DNA of 64,000 bases from Hydractinia symbiolongicarpus (Eukaryota; Cnidaria; Hydrozoa; Anthoathecata; Hydractiniidae), in NCBI RefSeq assembly GCF_029227915.1, contig NC_079884.1, forward strand, positions 18,354,001 through 18,418,000, read 5' to 3'. This document shows, piece by piece, positions 37,240-50,564 of this stretch. Position numbers and translations under genes: made by a program. Numbering within the stretch: position 1 is the stretch's first letter; each line of letters starts with the position of its first letter. The notes under the pieces were generated by a model, which did no database searches, was not told the DNA's origin, and saw only the letters and a program-made list of their open reading frames with translations.

Positions 37240-40200
37240 AATAATGGCCTTATACATAAATCACGTCGTTCCACATGTCTGGGCAAGTTGCCATTGGTCT
37301 AGTCCTTTCACTATGAATACACTACGACGTCCCAAGTTCTTTTCTATTGCGCAATAGCCTTATAACACCGTCAACTACGTAAACAGGCCTCTAAAGGCTG
37401 TTATATGACCTTTTGCCGCCTAATAATGGCCTAACACATCAATCACGTCGTTCCACATGTCTGGGCAAGTTGCCATTGGTCTGGTCCTTTCACTATCAAT
37501 GCACTACGACCTCCCAAATTCTTTTCCACTGCGCAATAGCCTTATAACACCGTCAACTACGCGCACAGTCCTCTAAAGTCTGTTATATCACCTTATGGCG
37601 CCTAATAATGACGTTACACATAAATCACGTGGTTCCGCGTGTCTACACTGGTTACCACTGGCTTATTCCTTCGACACTCAATGGACTACATTGTCCTAAG
37701 TCTATTTACATTGCTGCATGACGTTATAACACCGTTAACTACATGTGCATGCCTCTAAGGGCTGTTATATGACCTTTTGCCGCCTAATAACGGCCTTACA
37801 CATCAATCACGTCGTTCCACATGTCTGGGCAAGTTGCCATTGCTCCTGTCCTTTCACTCTCAATGCACTACGTCGTCCCAAGTTGTTTTCCATTGTGCCA
37901 TGGCCTTATAACACCGTCAACTACGTTTACAGGCCTCTAAAAGATGTTATATGACCTTTTGCCTCCTATTATCGACCTTGCACGCATATCACGTCGTTTC
38001 ATGTGTCCGTGGAGGTTGACATTGGTCTAGTCCTTCCACTATAAATGTACTACGACGTCCCAAATCATTTACATTGCGCAATACCCTTATAACACCGTCA
38101 ACTACGCTAACAGGCCTCTAAAGGCTGTTATATGAACTTTTGCCGCCTTATAATGGCCTAACAAATAAATCACGTCGTTCCACATGTCTGGGCAAGTTGC
38201 CATTGGTCTAGTCCTTTCACTATCAACAGACTACGACGTCCCAAGTTGTTTTCCATTGCGCCATGGCCCTGTAACACCGTCAACTCAGTGTACAATCCTC
38301 TCAATGCTGTAATATGGCATTCTGCTGTCTAATAAAGATCTCATGCGTAAATCAGGTGGTTCCGAGTGTCTGCACTGGTTACCATTGGGATACTCCTTCC
38401 ACTCTCAAAGTCCTAAAGTCCCAAAAGTCCCAAATCGTTTTCCATTGCGCCATGGCCTTTTAAAACCGCCAACTACGCGTACAGTCCTCTAAAGTCTGTT
38501 GTATGACCGTTTGCCGCGTAATAATGGCCTTATCCATAAATCACGTCGTTCGACACGTCTGTGCAAGTTTCCATTAGTCTAGTATTTTCACTATCAATGC
38601 ACTACGACGTTCCAAGTTGTTTTCCATGGTGCCATGACATTATAACACCGTCAACTACGTGTACAGGCCTCTAAAGGCTGTTATATGACCTTTTACCGCC
38701 TATTAATGGCCCTATTCATAAATCACGTCGTTCCACATGTCTGGGCAAGTTGCCATTGGTCTAGTCCTTTCACTATGAATACACTACGACGTCCCAAGTT
38801 CTTTTCTATTGCGCAATAGCCTTATAACACCGTCAACTACGTAAACAGGCCTCTAAAGGCTGTTATATGACCTTTTGCCGCCTAATAATGGCCTAACACA
38901 TCAATCACGTCGTTCCACATGTCTGGGCAAGTTGCCATTGGTCTGGTCCTTTCACTATCAATGCACTACGACCTCCCAAATTCTTTTCCACTGCGCAATA
39001 GCCTTATAACACCGTCAACTACGCGCACAGTCCTCTAAAGTCTGTTATATCACCTTATGGCGCCTAATAATGACGTTACACATAAATCACGTGGTTCCGC
39101 GTGTCTACACTGGTTACCACTGGCTTATTCCCTCGACACTCAATGGACTACATTGTCCTAAGTCTATTTACATTGCTGCATGACGTTATAACACCGTTAA
39201 CTACATGTGCATGCCTCTAAGGGCTGTTATATGACCTTTTGCCGCCTAATAACGGCCTTACACATCAATCACGTCGTTCCACATGTCTGGGCAAGTTGCC
39301 ATTGGTCCTGTCCTTTCACTCTCAATGCACTACGTCGTCCCAAGTTGTTTTCCATTGTGCCATGGCCTTATAACACCGTCAACTACGTTTACAGGCCTCT
39401 AAAAGATGTTATATGACCTTTTGCCTCCTATTATCGTCCTTGCACGCATATCACGTCGTTCCACGTGTCCGTGGAGGTTGACATTGGTTTAGTCCTTCCA
39501 CTATCAATGTACTACGACGTCCCAAATCATTTACATTGCGCAATACCCTTATAACACCGTCAACTACGCTAACAGGCCTCTAAAGGCTGTTATATGAACT
39601 TTTGCCGCCTTATAATGGCCTAACAAATAAATCACATCGTTCCACATGTCTGGGCAAGTTGCCATTGGTCTAGTCCTTTCACTATCAACAGACTACGACG
39701 TCCCAAGTTGTTTTCCATTGCGCCATGGCCATGTAACACCGTCAACTCAGTGTACAATCCTCTCAATGCTGTAATATGGTATTCTGCTGTCTGATAAAGA
39801 TCTCATGCGTAAATCAGGTGGTTCCGAGTGTCTGTTCAGGTTGCCATTGGTCTAGTCCTACCACTACGAATACACTACGACGTCCCAACTCGTTTTACAT
39901 TGCGGAATAGCCTTATAACGCCGTCAACTACGTGAGCAGCCCTCTAAAGGTTTTTATATGGCCTTTTGCCGCGTAATAATGGCCTTATCCATAAATCACG
40001 CTGTTCGACACGTCTGTGCAGGTTGCCATTGGTCCAGTCCTTCCACTGTTAATGTACTACGACGTCCTAAGTCGTTTTCGATTGCGTCATGACGCTATAA
40101 CACCGTCAACTACGCGTACAGTCCTCTAAAGTCTGTTATATCACCTTTTGGCGCCTAATAATGACCTTACACATAAATCACGTGGTTCCGCGCGTCTCCA

Positions 40201-43200
40201 CTGGTTACCATTGGTTTATTCCCTCGACACTCAATGTACTACAACGTCCCAAGTCTACTTCCATTGCTGCATGACGTTATAACACCGCCAACTACATGTG
40301 CATGCCTCTAAGGGTTGTTATATAACCTTTTGCCGCCTAATAACGGCCTTACACGTTAATCGCGTAGTTCCACGTGTCTGTTCAGGTTGCCATTGGTCTA
40401 GTCCTACCTCTATGAATGTAGTACGACGTCCCAAATCGTTTTACATTGCGCAATAGCCTTATAACACAGTCAACTACGTGAACAGGTCTCTAAAGGTTGT
40501 TATATAACCTTTTGACGCCTAATAATGGCCTTATACATAAATCACGTCGTTCCACATGTCTGGGCAAGTTGCCATTGGTCTAGTCCTTTCACTATCAATG
40601 CACTACGACGTTCCAAGTTGTTTTCCATGGTGCCATGACATTATAACACCGTCAACTACGTGTACAGGCCTCTAAAGGCTGTTATATGACCTTTTACCGC
40701 CTATTAATGGCCCTATGCATAAATCACGTCGTTCCACATGTCTGGGCAAGTTGCCATTGGTCTAGTCCTTTCACTATGAATACACTACGACGTCCCAAGT
40801 TCTTTTCTATTGCGCAATAGCCTTATAACACCGTCAACTACGTAAACAGGCCTCTAAAGGCTGTTATAGGACCTTTTGCCGCCTAATAATGGCCTAACAC
40901 ATCAATCACGTCGTTCCACATGTCTGGGCAAGTTGCCATTGGTCTGGTCCTTTCACTATCAATGCACTACGACCTCCCAAATTCTTTTCCACTGCGCAAT
41001 AGCCTTATAACACCGTCAACTACGCGCACAGTCCTCTAAAGTCTGTTATATCACCTTATGGCGCCTAATAATGACGTTACACATAAATCACGTGGTTCCG
41101 CGTGTCTACACTGGTTACCACTGGCTTATTCCTTCGACACTCAATGGACTACATTGTCCTAAGTCTATTTACATTGCTGCATGACGTTATAACACCGTTA
41201 ACTACATGTGCATGCCTCTAAGGGCTGTTATATGACCTTTTGCCGCCTAATAACGGCCTTACACATCAATCACGTCGTTCCACATGTCTGGGCAAGTTGC
41301 CATTGCTCCTGTCCTTTCACTCTCAATGCACTACGTCGTACCAAGTTGTTTTCCATTGTGCCATGGCCTTATAACACCGTCAACTACGTTTACAGGCCTC
41401 TAAAAGATGTTATATGACCTTTTGCCTCCTATTATCGTCCTTGCACGCATATCACGTCGTTCCACGTGTCCGTGGAGGTTGACATTGGTCTAGTCCTTCC
41501 ACTATCAATGTACTACGACGTCCCAAATCATTTACATTGCGCAATACCCTTATAACACCGTCAACTACGCTAACAGGCCTCTAAAGGCTGTTATATGAAC
41601 TTTTGCCGCCTTATAATGGCCTAACAAATAAATCACATCGTTCCACATGTCTGGGCAAGTTGCCATTGGTCTAGTCCTTTCACTATCAACAGACTACGAC
41701 GCCCCAAGTTGTTTTCCATTGCGCCATGGCCCTGTAACACCGTCAACTCAGTGTACAATCCTCTCAATGCTGTAATATGGCATTCTGCTGTCTAATAAAG
41801 ATCTCATGCGTAAATCAGGTGGTTCCGAGTGTCTGTTCAGGTTGCCATTGGTCTAGTCCTACCACTACGAATACACTACGACGTCCCAACTCGTTTTACA
41901 TTGCGGAATAGCCTTATAACGCCGTCAACTACGTGAGCAGCCCTCTAAAGGTTTTTATATGGCCTTTTGCCGCGTAATAATGGCCTTATCCATAAATCAC
42001 GCTGTTCGACACGTCTGCGCAAGTTACCATTGGGATACTCCTTCCACTCTCAATGGACTAAGAAGTCACAAGTCGTTTTCCATTGCGCAATGACGTTATA
42101 ACACCGGCAAATACATGTACAGGTCTCTAAAGGTTGTTATATGACCGTTTGCCACCTAATAATGGCCTTACACATAAATCACGTCGCTCCACATGTCTGT
42201 TCAGGTTGCCATTGGTCTAGTCCTACCACTACGATTATACTACGACGTCCCAAATCGTTTTACATTACGGAATAGCCTTATAACGCCGTCAACTACGTGA
42301 GGAGCCCTCTACAGGTTTTTAGATGGCCTTTTGCCGCCTAATAATGGCCTTACACATAAATCACGTCGCTCCACATGTCTCGGCGAGTTGCCATTGGTCT
42401 GCTCCTTTAACTCTCAATGCACTACGACGTCCCAAGTTGTTTTCCATTGTGCCATGACATTATAACACCGCCAACTACGTGTACAGGCCTCTAAAGCCTA
42501 ATATATGACCTTTTGCCGCCTAATTATGGCCTTACACATAAATCACGTGGTTCCACATGTCTGGGCAAGTTGCCATTGGTCTAGTCCTTCCACTGTTAAT
42601 GTACTACGACGTCCTAAGTCGTTTTCGAATGCGCAATGACGTTATAACACCGTCAAATACATGTACAGGTCTTTAAAAGTTGTTATATGACCGTTTGCCA
42701 CCTAATAATGGCCTTACACATAAATCACGTCGCTCCACGTGTCTGTTCAGGTTGCCATTGCTCTAGTCCTACCACTACAAATGTACTACGACGTCCCAAG
42801 TCTACTTCCATTGCTGCATGACGTTATAACACCGCCAACTACATGTGCATGCCTCTAAGGGTTGTTATATAACCTTTTGCCGCCTAATAACGGCCTTACA
42901 CGTAAATCACGTAGTTCCACGTGTCTGTTCAGGTTGCCATTGGTCTAGTCCTACCTCTATGAATGTAGTACGACGTCCCAAATCGTTTTACATTGCGCAA
43001 TAGCCTTATAACACAGTCAACTACGTGAACAGGTCTCTAAAGGTTGTTATATAACCTTTTGACGCCTAATAATGGCCCTATGCATAAATCACGTCGTTCC
43101 ACATGTCTGGGCAAGTTGCCATTGGTCTAGTCCTTTCACTATGAATACACTACGACGTCCCAAGTTCTTTTCTATTGCGCAATAGCCTTATAACACCGTC

Positions 43201-43565
43201 AACTACGTAAACAGGCCTGTAAAGGCTGTTATAGGACCTTTTGCCGCCTAATAATGGCCTTACACATCAATCACGTCGTTCCACATGTCTGGGCAAGTTG
43301 CCATTGCTCCTGTTCTTTCACTCTCAATGCACTACGTCGTCCCAAGTTGTTTTCCATTGTGCCATGGCCTTATAACACCTTCAACTACGTTTACAGGCCT
43401 CTAAAAGATGTTATATGACCTTTTGCCTCCTATTATCGTCCTTGCACGCATATCACGTCGTTCCACGTGTCCGTGGAGGTTGACATTGGTCTAGTCCTTC
43501 CACTATCAATGTACTACGACGTCCCAAATCATTTACATTGCGCAATACCCTTATAACACCGTCAA
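37240..43565 (+). repeat. Reshuffled derivative of the 20-mer (8-mer and 11-mer spacings)
   Basis: 37,255-38,370 follows 26,156-27,271 (offset 11,099). The T-unit-containing block recurs at spacings of 1462 bp (8 monomers, 37,745 to 39,207) and 2001 bp (11 monomers, 39,207 to 41,208). Series switches are visible near 37,255, 38,375, 40,015, 40,545, 42,800, 43,075 and 43,262, each in register with the monomer. Confidence 0.8.
38401..38440 (+). repeat. Micro-expansion of AAAGTCC inside a monomer
   Basis: Three successive AAAGTCC-like words (CAAAGTCC, TAAAGTCC, AAAAGTCC) stand where other S units have a single TAAAGTCC, adding about 7 bp. It looks like a new slippage minisatellite. Confidence 0.7.
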
Positions 43566-43578
43566 CTACGCGTACAGT
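43398..43578 (+). repeat. Reference monomer, subfamily T (181 bp)
   Basis: Diagnostic blocks are TTTTGCCTCCTATTATCGTC, CTTGCACGCATATCACGTCG, TCCGTGGAGGTTGACATTGG and AAATCATTTACATTGCGCAA. The unit is 181 bp because AAATCATTTACATT lacks one T relative to AAATCGTTTTACATT in other units. T units recur once per 13-mer and 20-mer HOR, directly downstream of an R unit that ends in CTCTAAAAGATG. Confidence 0.85.
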
Positions 43579-46302
43579 CCTCTAAAGTCTGTTGTATGAC
43601 CGTTTGCCGCGTAATAATGGCCTTATCCATAAATCACGTCGTTCGACACGTCTGTGCAAGTTTCCATTAGTCTAGTATTTTCACTATCAATGCACTACGA
43701 TGTCCCAAGTTGTTTTCCATTGTGACATGGCCATATAACACCGCCAACGACGCGAACAGTCCTCTAAAGTCTGTCATATGACAGTTTGCCGCCTAATAAT
43801 GGCCTTACACATAAATCACATCGTTCCACGTATCTGTGCAGGTTGGCATTGGTCTAGTCCTTCCACTCTCAATGCACTACGACCTCCCAAGTTCTTTTCC
43901 ACTGCGCAATAGCCTTATAACACCGTCAACTACGCGTACAGTCCTCTAAAGTCTGTTATATGACCTTTTGCCGCCTAATAATGGCCTTACACATCAATCA
44001 CGTCGTTCCCCATGTCTACACTGGTTACCATTGGTTTATTCCTCGACACTCAATGGACTACAACGTCCTAAGTCTATTTACATTGCTTTATGACGTTATA
44101 ACACCGTCAACTACGTGTACAGATCTCTAAAGCTTGTTTTATGACATTTTGCCCCCTAACAATGGCCTTGCACGTAAATCACGTGGTTCCACGTGTCTGC
44201 ACTGCTTACCATTGGTTTATTCCCTCGACACTCAATGAACTACAACGTCCGAAGTCTATTTCCATTTGCTGCATGACGTTATAGCACCGTCAACTACATG
44301 TACATGCCTCTAAACGCTGTTCTATGACCTTTTGCGGCCTAATAATGGCCTTACACATCAATCACGTCGTTCCACATGTCTACACTGGTTACCATTGGTT
44401 TATTCCCTCGACACTCAATGGACTACGACGTCCGAAGTCGTTTTCGATTGCTTTATGACGTTATAACACCGTCAACTACGTGTACAGGCCTCTAAAGCTT
44501 GTTTTATGACGTTTTGCCGCCTAACAATGGCGTTACACGTAAATCACGTGGTTCCGCGTGTCTGCACTGGTTCCAATTGGTCTAGTCGTTTCACTATCAA
44601 TGTACTACGACGTCCCAAGTTCTTTTCCATTGCGCCATGGCCCTGTAACACCGTCAACTAAGCGTACAAATCCTCTAAAGTCTGTTAAATGACCTTTTGC
44701 CCCCTAACAATGGCCTTACACGTAAATCACGTGGTTCCACGTGTCTGCACTGCTTACCATTGGTTTATTCCCTCGACACTTAATGAACTACAACGTCCAA
44801 AGTCTATTTCCATTTGCTGCATGACGTTATAACACCGTCAACTACATGTACATGCCTCTAAAGGCTGTTATATGACCTTTTGCCGCCTAACAATGGCATT
44901 ACACGTAAATCACGTGGTTTCACGTGTCTGTTCAGGTTGCCATTGGTCTAGTCCTACCATTACGAATGTACTACGACGTTCCAAGTTGTTTTCCATGGTG
45001 CCATGACATTATAACACCGTCAACTACGTGTACAGGCCTCTAAAAGCTGTTCTATGACCTTTTGCCGCCTAATAATAGCCTTACACATCAATCACGTCGT
45101 TCCACATGTCTGGGCAAGTTGCTATTGGTCTGGTCCTTTCACTATAAATGCACTACGACCTCCCAAGTTCTGTTCAGCTGGGAAATAGCCTTATAACACC
45201 GTCGACTACGCGCACAGTCCTCTAAAGTCTGTTATATCACCTTATGGCGCCTAATAATGACGTTACACATAATCACGTGGTTCCGCGTGTCTACACTGGT
45301 TACCGTTGGTTTATTCCCTCGACACTCAATGGACTACAACGTCCTAAGTCTATTTACATTGCTGCATGACGTTATAACACCGTTAACTACATGTGCGTGC
45401 CTCTAAGGGCTGTTATATGACCTTTTGCCTCCTAATAACGTCCTTGCACGTAAATCACGTCGTTCCACATGTTTGGGCAAGTTGCCATTGGTCTAGTCCT
45501 ACCACTATGAATGTAGTACGATGTCCTAAATCGTTTTACATTGCGCATTAGCCTTATAACACAGTCAACTACGTGAACAGGTCTCTAAAGGTTGTTATAT
45601 AACCTTTTGACGCCTAATAACGGCCTTACACATAAATCACGTGGTTCCACGTGTCTGTTCAGGTTGCCATTGGTCTAGTCCTACCACTACGAATATACTA
45701 CGACGTCCCAAATCGTTTTACATTGCGGAATAGCCTTATAACGCCGTCAACTACGTGAGCAGCCCTCTAAAGGTTTTTATATGGCCTTTTGCCGCGTAAT
45801 AATGGCCTTATCCATAAATCACGCTGTTCGACACGTCTGCGCAAGTTACCATTGGGATACTCCTTCCACTCTCAATGGACTAAAAAGTCACAAGTCGTTT
45901 TCCATTGCGCAATGACGTTATAACACCGTCAAATACATGTACAGGTCTCTAAAGGTTGTTATATGACCGTTTGCCACCTAATAATGGCCTTACACATAAA
46001 TCACGTCGCTCCACATGTCTGTTCAGGTTGCCATTGGTCTGCTCCTTTAACTCTCAAAGCACTACGACGTCCCAAGTTGTTTCCCATTGTGCCATGACAT
46101 TATAACACCGCCAACTACGTGTACAGGCCTCTAAAGCCTAATATATGACATTTTGCCGCCTAATTATGGTCTTACACATAAATCACGTGGTTCCACATGT
46201 CTGGGCAAGTTGCCATTGGTCTAGTCCTTCCACTGTTAATGTACTACGACGTCCTAAGTCGTTTTCAATTGCGTCATGACGCTATAACACCGTCAACTAC
46301 GC
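43566..46302 (+). repeat. Transitional mosaic between HOR domains
   Basis: This is continuous satellite joining the 20-mer family to the duplicated 14-mer block. 43,566-43,690 resembles 38,475-38,600. 44,100-44,900 resembles 13,680-13,960 and 25,370-25,780. 45,720-46,000 resembles 27,340-27,620 (offset 18,384, 101 monomers). Some units are more degenerate, for example GTTCTGTTCAGCTGGGAAATAG near 45,170. No other element is visible. Confidence 0.75.
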
Positions 46303-49300
46303 GTACAGTCCTCTAAAGTCTGTTATATCACCTTTTGGCGCCTAATAATGACCTTACACATAAATCAAGTGGTTCCGCGCGTCTCCACTGGTTACCATTG
46401 GTTTATTCCCATGACACTCAATGTACTACAACGTTCCAAGTCTACTTCCATTGCTGCATGACGTTATAACACCGCCAACTACATGTGCATGCCTCTAAGG
46501 GTTGTTATATGACCTTTTGCCGCCTAATAACGGCCTTACACGTAAATCACGTAGTTCCACGTGTCTGTTCAGGTTGCCATTGGTCTAGTCCTACCTCTAT
46601 GAATGTAGTACGACGTCCGAAATCGTTTTACATTGCGCAATAGCCTTATAACACAGTCAACTACGTGAACAGGTCTCTAAAGGTTGTTATATAAACTTTT
46701 GACGCCTAATAACGGCCTTACACGTAAATCACGTGGTTCCACGTGTCTGTTCAGGTTGCCATTGGTCTAGCCTACCACTACGAATATACAACGACGTGCC
46801 AAATCGTTTTACATTACGGAATAGCCTTATAACGCCGTCAACAACGTGAGGAGCCCTCTACAGGTTTTTATATGGCCTTTTGCCGCCTAATAATGGCCTT
46901 ACAAATAAATCGCGTCGCTCCACATGTCTGGGCAAGTTGCCATTGGTCTGCTCCTTTAACTCTCAATGCACTACGACGTCCCAAGTTGTTTTTTATTGTG
47001 CCATGACATTATAACACCGCCAACTACGTGTACAGGCCTCTAAAGCCTAATATATGACCTTTTGCCGCCTAATTATGGCCTTACACATAAATCACGTGGT
47101 TCCACATGTCTGGGCAAGTTGCCATTGGTCTAGTCCTTCCACTGTTAATGTACTACGACGTCCTAAGTCGTTTTCGAATGCGTCATGACGTTTTAACACC
47201 GTCAACTACGCGTACAGTCCTCTAAAGTCTGTTATATGACCTTTTGCCGCCTAATAACCGCCTTACACGTAAATTACGTGGTTCCACGTGTCTGTTCAGG
47301 TTGCCATTGCTCTAGTCCTACCACTACAAATGTACTACGACGTCCCAAATCGTTTTACATTGCTGAATAGCCTTATAACACCGTCAACTACGTGAGCAGC
47401 CCTCTAAAGGCTTTTATATGGCCTTTTGCCGCCTAATATTGACCTTACACATCAATCAAGTCGTTCCACATGATTGGGCAAGTTGCCATTGGTCTGGTCC
47501 TTTCACTATCAATGCACTACAACATCCCAAGTTGTTTTCCATTGTGCCATGACCCTGTAACACCGTCAACTAAGCGTACAAAACCTCTAAATGCTGTAAT
47601 ATGGCATTTTGCTGTCTAACAAAGACCTCATGCGTAAATCAGGTGGTTTCGAGTGTCTGCACTGGTTACCATTGGGATACTCCTTCCACTCTCAATGGAC
47701 TAAGAAGTCACAAGTCGTTTTCCATTGCGCCATGACGTTATAACACCGTCAAATACATGTACAGGTCTCTAAAGGTTGTTATATGACCGTTTGCCGCCTA
47801 ATAATGGCCTTACACATAAATCACGTCGCTCCACATGTCTGTTCCGGTTGCCATTGGTCTAGTCCTACCACTACGAATATACTACCACGTCCCAAATCGT
47901 TTTACATTACGGAATAGCCTTATAACGCCGTCAACTACGTGAGGAGCCCTCTACAGGTTTTTATATGGCCTTTTGCCGCCTAATAATGGCCTTACACATA
48001 AATCACGTCGCTCCACATGTCTGGGCAAGTTGCCATTGGTCTGCTCCTTTAACTCTCAAGGCACTACGACGTCCCAAGTTGTTTTTTATTGTGCCATGAC
48101 ATTATAACACCGCCAACTACGTGTACAGGCCTCTAAAGCATAATATATGACCTTTTGCCGCCTATTTATGGCCTTACACATAAATCACGTGGTTCCACAT
48201 GTCAGGGCAAGTTGCCATTGGTCTAGTCCTTCCACTGTTAATGTACTACGACGTCCTAAGTCGTTTTCGAATGCGTCATGACGTTATAACACCGTCAACT
48301 ACGCGTACAGTCCTCTAAAGTCTGTTATATGACCTTTTGCCGCCTAATAACCGCCTTACACGTAAATCATGTGGTTCCACGTGTCTGTTCAGGTTGCCAT
48401 TGCTCTAGTCCTACCACTACAAATGTACTATGACGTCCCAAGTTGTTTTCCATTGTGCCATGGCCTTATAACACCGTCACCTGCGCGTACAGTCCTCTAA
48501 AGTCTGTTATATGACCTTTTGCCCCCTATTATCGTCCTTGCACGTATATCACGTCGTTCCACGGGTCTGTGCAGGTTGGCATTGGTCTAGTCCTTCCACT
48601 ATCAATGTACTACGACGTCCCAAATCATTTACATTGCGCAATACCCTTATAACACCGCCAACTACGCGTACAGTCCTCTAAAGTCTGTTATATGACCGTT
48701 TGCTGCCTAATAATGGGCTTACACATAAATCACGTCGCTCCACATGTCAGTGCAGGTTGCCATTGGTCCAGTCCTTCCACTGTTAATGTACTACGACGTC
48801 CTAAGTCGTTTTCGATTGCGTCATGACGCTATCACTCCGTCAACTACGCGTACAGTCCTCTAAAATCTGTTATATCAACTTTTGGCGCCTAATAATGACC
48901 TTACACATAAATCACGTGGTTCCGCGCGTCTCCACTGGTTACCATTTGTTTATTCCCTCGACACTCAATGTACTACAACGTCCCAAGTCTACTTCCATTG
49001 CTGCATGACGTTATTACACCGCCAACTACATGTGCATGCCTCTAAGGGTTGTTATATGACCTTTTGCAGCCTAATAACGGCCTTACACGTAAATCACGTA
49101 GTTCCACGTGTCTGTTCAGGTTGCCATTGGTCTAGTCCTACCTCTATGAATGTAGTACGACGTCCCAAATCGTTTTACATTGCGCAATAGCCTTATAACA
49201 CAGTCAACTACGTGAACAGGTCTCTAAAGGTTGTTATATAACCTTTTGACGCCTAATAACGGCCTTACACAAAAATCACGTGGTTCCACGTGTCTGTTTT

Positions 49301-49657
49301 AGGTTGACATTGGTCTAGCCTACCACTGCGAATATACTACGACGTGCCAAATCGTTTTACATTACGGAATAGCCTTATAACGCCGTCAACCACGTGAGGA
49401 GCCCTCTACAGGTTTTTATATGGCCTTTTGCCGCCAAATAATGGCCTTACACATAAATCACGTCGCTCCACATGTCTGGGCAAGTTGCCATTGGTATGGT
49501 CCTTTAACTCTCAATGCACTACGACGTCCCAAGTTGTTTTCCATTGTGCCATGGCCTTATAACACCGTCAACTACGTGTACAGGCCTCTAAAAGATGTTA
49601 TATGACCTTTTGCCCCCTATTATCTTCCTTGCACGTATATCACGTCGTTCCACGTGT
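46303..49657 (+). repeat. Copy B of the >3.3-kb duplicated satellite block
   Basis: It matches 1-3355 in the same orientation with only rare substitutions. It includes one full 14-mer unit (46,303-48,849) and the partial second unit, with the same private variants (ATCACTCCGTCAAC, GTTTTAGGTTGACATTGG). The whole local mosaic was therefore copied as one piece. Confidence 0.92.
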
Positions 49658-50548
49658 CTGTGCAGGTTGGCATTGGTCTAGTCCTTCCACTATCAATGTA
49701 CTACGACGTCCCAAATCATTTCCATTGCGCAATACCCTTATAACACCGCCAACTACGCGTACAGTCCTCTAAAGTCTGTTATATGACCGTTTGCCGCCTA
49801 GTAATGGCCTTACACATAAATCACGTCGCTCCACATGTCTGTGCAGGTTGCCATTGGTCCAGTCCTTCCACTCTTAATGCACTACGACGTCCCAAGTTGT
49901 TTTCCATTGTGCCATGACATTATAACACCGCCAACTACGTGTACAGGTCTCTAAAGCCTAATATATGACCTTTTGCCGCCTAATTATGACCTTACACATA
50001 AATCACGTGGTTCCACATGTCGGGGCTAGTTGCCATTGGTCTAGTCCTTCCACTGGTAATGTACTACGACCTCCTAAGTCGTTTTCGATTGCGTCATGAC
50101 GTTATACACCGTCAACTACGCGTACAGTCCTCTAAAGTCTGTTATATGACCGTTTGCCGCCTAATAATTGCCTTACACATAAATCACGTCGTTTCACATG
50201 TCTGGGCAAGTTGCCATTGTTCTGGTCCTTTCACTATCAATGCACTACGACCTCCCAAGTTCTTTTCCACTGCGCAATAGCCTTATAACACCGTCAACTA
50301 CGCGTACAGTCCTCTAAAGTCAGTTGTATCACCTTTTGGCGCCTAATAATGACCTTACACATAAATCACGTGGTTCCGCGCGTCTCCACTGGTTACCATT
50401 GGTTTATTCCCTCGACACTCAATGTACTACAACGTCCCAAGTCTACTTCCATTGCTGCATGACGTTATAACACCGCCAACTACATGTGCATGCCTCTAAG
50501 GGTTGTTATATGACCTTTTGCCGCCTAATAACGGCCTTACACGTAAAT

Positions 50549-50564
50549 CACGTAGTTCTACGTG
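50549..50564. promoter_or_regulatory. Dyad variant CACGTAG-TT-CTACGTG (A:T at pair 6)
   Basis: Both arms are changed relative to the Q form and the changes complement each other, so the 7-bp arms are still perfect. The same form is at 52984-52999, 53893-53908, 54620-54635, 55529-55544 and 57964-57979, all within HOR copies. A possible intermediate with only the left arm changed is at 246-261. Confidence 0.6.

Noticed and set aside
46303-49657. Transposition of a mobile element as the cause of the 46.3-kb-apart duplication
   Set aside because: No terminal inverted repeats, target-site duplication or coding region is visible, and both copies lie in register within the satellite. Recombination-based copying or an assembly effect is simpler.
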